9,051 nucleotides of DNA, from the NCBI GenBank assembly GCA_030589965.1, contig JAUUZM010000107.1, forward strand, positions 1-9,051. Direction: 5' to 3'. A model generated the notes under the pieces. The model was not told the origin of the DNA. It saw only the letters and a program-made list of their open reading frames with translations, and ran no database searches. Source of the stretch: Bacteroides sp. GTDB lineage: Bacteria > Bacteroidota > Bacteroidia > Bacteroidales > SM23-62. This document shows positions 6,890-9,051 of this stretch, piece after piece. Position numbers and translations under genes: made by a program. The number at the start of each line of letters is the position of its first letter. Position 1 is the stretch's first letter.

Positions 6890-7444
6890 TTACAGGTACA
6901 GGATGAGGAATATGGCGGGAATGAGAATTCCCAGAGCAGTTAGCCAGGCTCCTCTCCCGGTAATACCCTTTTTTCCCCGAATCATAAACAGGCCGGAAAT
7001 TGCCATAAGAATCAGTGCCAGGGCAAAAGCATCTGAAAACCATGTAAATAATTTTTTTGGTTTATTGTAGTGCAGGAAGTTCATTTGCCTGAAAACAGGT
7101 CGTTTTTTTATAACCTCGATATAGGCCCGGCCGCTATCCAGGTTTATCGTGACTGATCCCTGCTTAATGAATATCTTCAATACACCTGGTCCGGGAAAGA
7201 AATGGTTCCTGTATTGATAATTTTGGTCAATTTGCCTGGCCAGTGATCCTGCCACTTCTCTAGAAATATCATCAGCAGCAGGGACATCCGGCAGGGTAGC
7301 TTCTGAGATCTTGATGATGTAATCCGGATTCCAGTCATCCAGGTGGTTGAGCGCAATTCCTGAAATACCATAGATCAGGGACATGCCAAAGAAAATATAT
7401 CCCATATCCCGGTGTATGATACGGAGCCATTTCCGGATTTTCAT
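6890..7444 (-). CDS. PepSY-associated transmembrane protein
   Basis: The 184-residue protein has the layout of small PepSY-associated membrane proteins (PepSY_TM_like type). A basic N-terminus with H11 (KWLRIIHRDMGY) leads into a first helix (about 14-33) ending in GIALNHLDDWNP with H34. A soluble PepSY-like loop (about 40-125) ends at NFLHYNKPKK with H125. Two further helices lie near 136-155 and 164-183. The loop should be periplasmic. The three histidines at membrane borders are typical of the family and have been proposed to take part in haem or metal electron transfer in larger relatives; that role is inference here. The gene starts 34 bp after the lipoprotein gene and is probably co-transcribed with it. 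It ends 57 bp before the ABC transporter, which may or may not share the transcript. Confidence 0.78.
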   Translation of the reverse strand: MKIRKWLRIIHRDMGYIFFGMSLIYGISGIALNHLDDWNPDYIIKISEATLPDVPAADDISREVAGSLARQIDQNYQYRNHFFPGPGVLKIFIKQGSVTINLDSGRAYIEVIKKRPVFRQMNFLHYNKPKKLFTWFSDAFALALILMAISGLFMIRGKKGITGRGAWLTALGILIPAIFLILYL

Positions 7445-7478
7445 TGGAGACTAAAAATGATTTGTGAATAAACAGGGC

Positions 7479-8120
7479 TTATTCTGTGATAATCTTGAAT
7501 TCTATGGTTTCGATCCAGAAGTCTGAGAGATGGTCCTTGCCGCTGGCTGCAATTTCATCCCTTACATCCTGTATCTTTTGCAGCTGAGACGCTATTTCTG
7601 TTTCAGTGTCATCTTCCCCTTCTTCTTCACCATGATCTTCATTTTCATCTCCAGGGTCAGTATCCTGGTCCAATGCTTCTCCATGGTTATCCCCATGCCC
7701 TACACCGCCTTCATGACCTTCTCCACGATCGTGTTTTGAACCTTCACTTACTTCAGCTTCCCATTCTGCCAGGTAGGTTTCATCGATGATCAATTCCTTG
7801 ACAATCCCGTTAACCTCAATCATGCTTCCCTCAAGTTCGACATCAAATTCAGGAATGTCTTCACCCACCGTGATGCGAAAACGATCTTCTCCATCCTCAC
7901 CAACGATAAATAAACGCTGCCCGCCATGACGGCAAACATGAACAACCGTTCCCTTTAAGGATACGGGTTGTTCCACGAAAGGGGATGCATCTGCAAGGAG
8001 TGCTTCTACGCTAACTTCAGATACTTCCAACTCACTGAGATCTGTAGTTTTTTCGGTTTGTTGTCCGCAGGAAACTGCCAGGACAAGCAAAATAAACAGG
8101 CTGAAAATTCTGGTCATCAT
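7479..8120 (-). CDS. OB-fold-like lipoprotein with acidic His-rich linker
   Basis: The 213-residue protein begins with a lipoprotein signal (hydrophobic stretch 5-16, lipobox-like LAVSC with C18 as the lipidated residue), so it is anchored in the envelope. Residues about 35-112 look like a small beta-barrel of OB-fold type (VSLKGTVVHVCRHGGQRLF at 53-71, then IEVNGIVKEL). The HVCRH motif (H61, C63, H65) is a candidate metal or haem ligand set. A low-complexity linker at about 125-173 is rich in Asp, Glu and Gly and has five histidines (130, 136, 142, 146, 163), a composition typical of metal-buffering segments. A short helical C-terminal segment (177-212) follows. It sits directly upstream of the PepSY-associated membrane protein, suggesting a shared envelope role in metal or haem handling. 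The double ATG at 8120/8117 leaves the exact start uncertain by one codon. No family name is certain. Confidence 0.7.
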   Translation of the reverse strand: MMTRIFSLFILLVLAVSCGQQTEKTTDLSELEVSEVSVEALLADASPFVEQPVSLKGTVVHVCRHGGQRLFIVGEDGEDRFRITVGEDIPEFDVELEGSMIEVNGIVKELIIDETYLAEWEAEVSEGSKHDRGEGHEGGVGHGDNHGEALDQDTDPGDENEDHGEEEGEDDTETEIASQLQKIQDVRDEIAASGKDHLSDFWIETIEFKIITE

Positions 8121-8202
8121 AATGATTCATTTTGGTTTGCGATTGCAAAAAAAGCAAAAGAGATTGAATAACTCAAAAAAAAAGGAGTTTTTTTGATGCA
8201 AT

Positions 8203-8246
8203 GACAAAATGACATGAAATATAACAGGCAGTAAGACAAAATGACA
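8203..8246. repeat. 12-bp direct repeat upstream of clpB
   Basis: GACAAAATGACA occurs exactly at 8203-8214 and 8235-8246, a 32-bp spacing or about three helical turns. Each copy contains two GACA units seven bases apart, so there are four half-sites on one face of the DNA. The pair lies 21-64 bp upstream of the likely clpB promoter and also between two divergent genes, so it could be a regulator-binding site for clpB, for the lipoprotein operon or for both. The protein is unknown. It is not a CIRCE element. Confidence 0.5.
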
Positions 8247-8266
8247 GATTTAATAAATTAATCCCA

Positions 8267-8293
8267 TTGGCAGGAAGTTTGCCGGCTTATAAT
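8267..8293 (+). promoter_or_regulatory. Possible clpB promoter
   Basis: TTGGCA (8267-8272) and TATAAT (8288-8293) lie 15 bp apart, 18 bp upstream of the clpB start codon. Read in the Bacteroidota pattern it is TTG, 18 nt, then TATAATAA. The spacing is short for a standard housekeeping promoter, so the assignment is tentative. Confidence 0.35.
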
Positions 8294-8311
8294 AAATATA
8301 AATTCAAATAT

Positions 8312-9051
8312 ATGAGACAGGATAATTTAACCATAAAATCACAGGAAGCAATACAGGCCGCTGTAGATTATGCACAGGGTCATGGCCACCAGGCTGTAGA
8401 ACCCGGACATATCTTAAAGGGCCTGCTTGACACAGCCGGGAACATCATAGGATATCTGCTTCAGAAAACCGCCCTAAACAGGGAGACGGTCGAACGGACC
8501 CTGAATGCCATACTGGAGAACTACCCAAAGGTTAGCGGGGGGGAGGCATATCTTTCCCAGGATGCCAACAGGGTGCTTCAGAAAGCCATGCAGATCTCGA
8601 ATCAGGAGGGTGACCAGTTCGTGGCGGTAGAACATATATTGCTCGGTATCCTGCAAACTCCCGGTGAAATTTCGGGAATGTTAAAGGACCAGGGCCTCAA
8701 TAAGCAGGTGTTAAAGAAGGCTATCGAAGAACTAAGGAAAGGTTCGAATGTTGATAGTCCATCTGCAGAGGAAACCTACAACGCCCTGGGGCGGTATGCC
8801 ATACACCTGAATGTACTGGCCCTGCAGGGTAAACTTGATCCAGTGATCGGCCGTGATGAGGAGATCAGGAGAATATTGCAGATCCTTGCAAGAAGGAGGA
8901 AGAATAACCCGGTTCTACTGGGTGAACCCGGGGTGGGCAAGACAGCTATTGCAGAGGGACTGGCACAAAGGATTGTTAGGGGGGATGTGCCTGAAAACCT
9001 GGCATCAAAGCAGGTTTACTCGCTAGATATGGGTGCCCTGATAGCCGGTGC
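8312..9051 (+). CDS. clpB: ATP-dependent chaperone ClpB, N-terminal part (runs off the window)
   Basis: The frame starts with ATG at 8312 and is open to the window edge, giving 246 codons of a protein that is normally about 860 residues. ClpB is the cytosolic hexameric disaggregase that rescues aggregated proteins together with DnaK. The opening MRQDNLTIKSQEAIQAA and the block AVEPGHILKGLL belong to the paired Clp N-terminal repeats (to about residue 145). The first AAA+ domain follows, with GKLDPVIGRDEEIRR (173-187), Walker A GEPGVGKT (204-211) and YSLDMGALIAG (236-246) at the end. These segments fit ClpB better than ClpC or ClpA. A run of seven G at 8537-8543 is in frame and does not break the gene. 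There is no clear Shine-Dalgarno sequence. Upstream direct repeats may provide stress control. Confidence 0.93.
   Translation, partial: MRQDNLTIKSQEAIQAAVDYAQGHGHQAVEPGHILKGLLDTAGNIIGYLLQKTALNRETVERTLNAILENYPKVSGGEAYLSQDANRVLQKAMQISNQEGDQFVAVEHILLGILQTPGEISGMLKDQGLNKQVLKKAIEELRKGSNVDSPSAEETYNALGRYAIHLNVLALQGKLDPVIGRDEEIRRILQILARRRKNNPVLLGEPGVGKTAIAEGLAQRIVRGDVPENLASKQVYSLDMGALIAG

Noticed and set aside
8170..8194. A 5-bp hairpin with an A-rich loop followed by five T residues
   Set aside because: The stem (AACTC/GAGTT) is weak, and no plus-strand gene lies upstream for it to terminate. It is probably a by-product of A/T tracts in the divergent intergenic region.
8537..8543. A run of seven G in clpB as a possible frameshift site
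   Set aside because: The reading frame matches ClpB on both sides of the run, so there is no sign of a break or programmed shift.

Overview
The window looks like a chromosomal segment of a Bacteroidota bacterium, probably an environmental Bacteroidales or Marinilabiliales type. The evidence is the gene families (SiaB/SiaC-type kinase and phosphoprotein, a TerB/FHA-like/ABCG fusion transporter, a three-helix PepSY-associated membrane protein, a Bacteroidota-style ClpB), starts that mostly lack clear Shine-Dalgarno sequences, and A+T-rich intergenic DNA. No rRNA, tRNA or CRISPR array is visible.

Layout. (a) 31-983, plus strand: a two-gene unit encoding a SiaB-like kinase and its SiaC-like partner, closed by a hairpin/T-tract terminator at 1014-1047. 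(b) 1057-3099, minus strand: a Tat-exported glycoside-hydrolase-like protein of unknown specificity, lower in G+C than its neighbours by eye. (c) 3156-3772: a gene-free stretch that is almost entirely one small mobile element. It is 595 bp long, bounded by perfect 15-bp terminal inverted repeats and immediately flanked by a perfect 11-bp target-site duplication. It has no credible transposase but carries a 17-bp perfect hairpin. (d) 3764-6832, minus strand: a 1022-residue ABCG-like transporter whose stop codon lies inside the target-site duplication. (e) 6890-7444 and 7479-8120, minus strand: a PepSY-associated membrane protein and an OB-fold-like lipoprotein with an acidic, histidine-rich linker, probably one operon acting on metal or haem at the envelope. 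(f) 8121-8311: a divergent intergenic region with a 12-bp direct repeat. (g) 8312 to the window end, plus strand: the N-terminal third of the ClpB disaggregase.

The main discovery candidate is the 595-bp element. Its ends can be read to the base, and removing it together with one duplication copy closes the gap between the transporter and the Tat-exported protein from 664 bp to 58 bp. It appears to have landed between two closely spaced same-strand genes, exactly at a stop codon, without altering either protein. The family assignment of the element is open.
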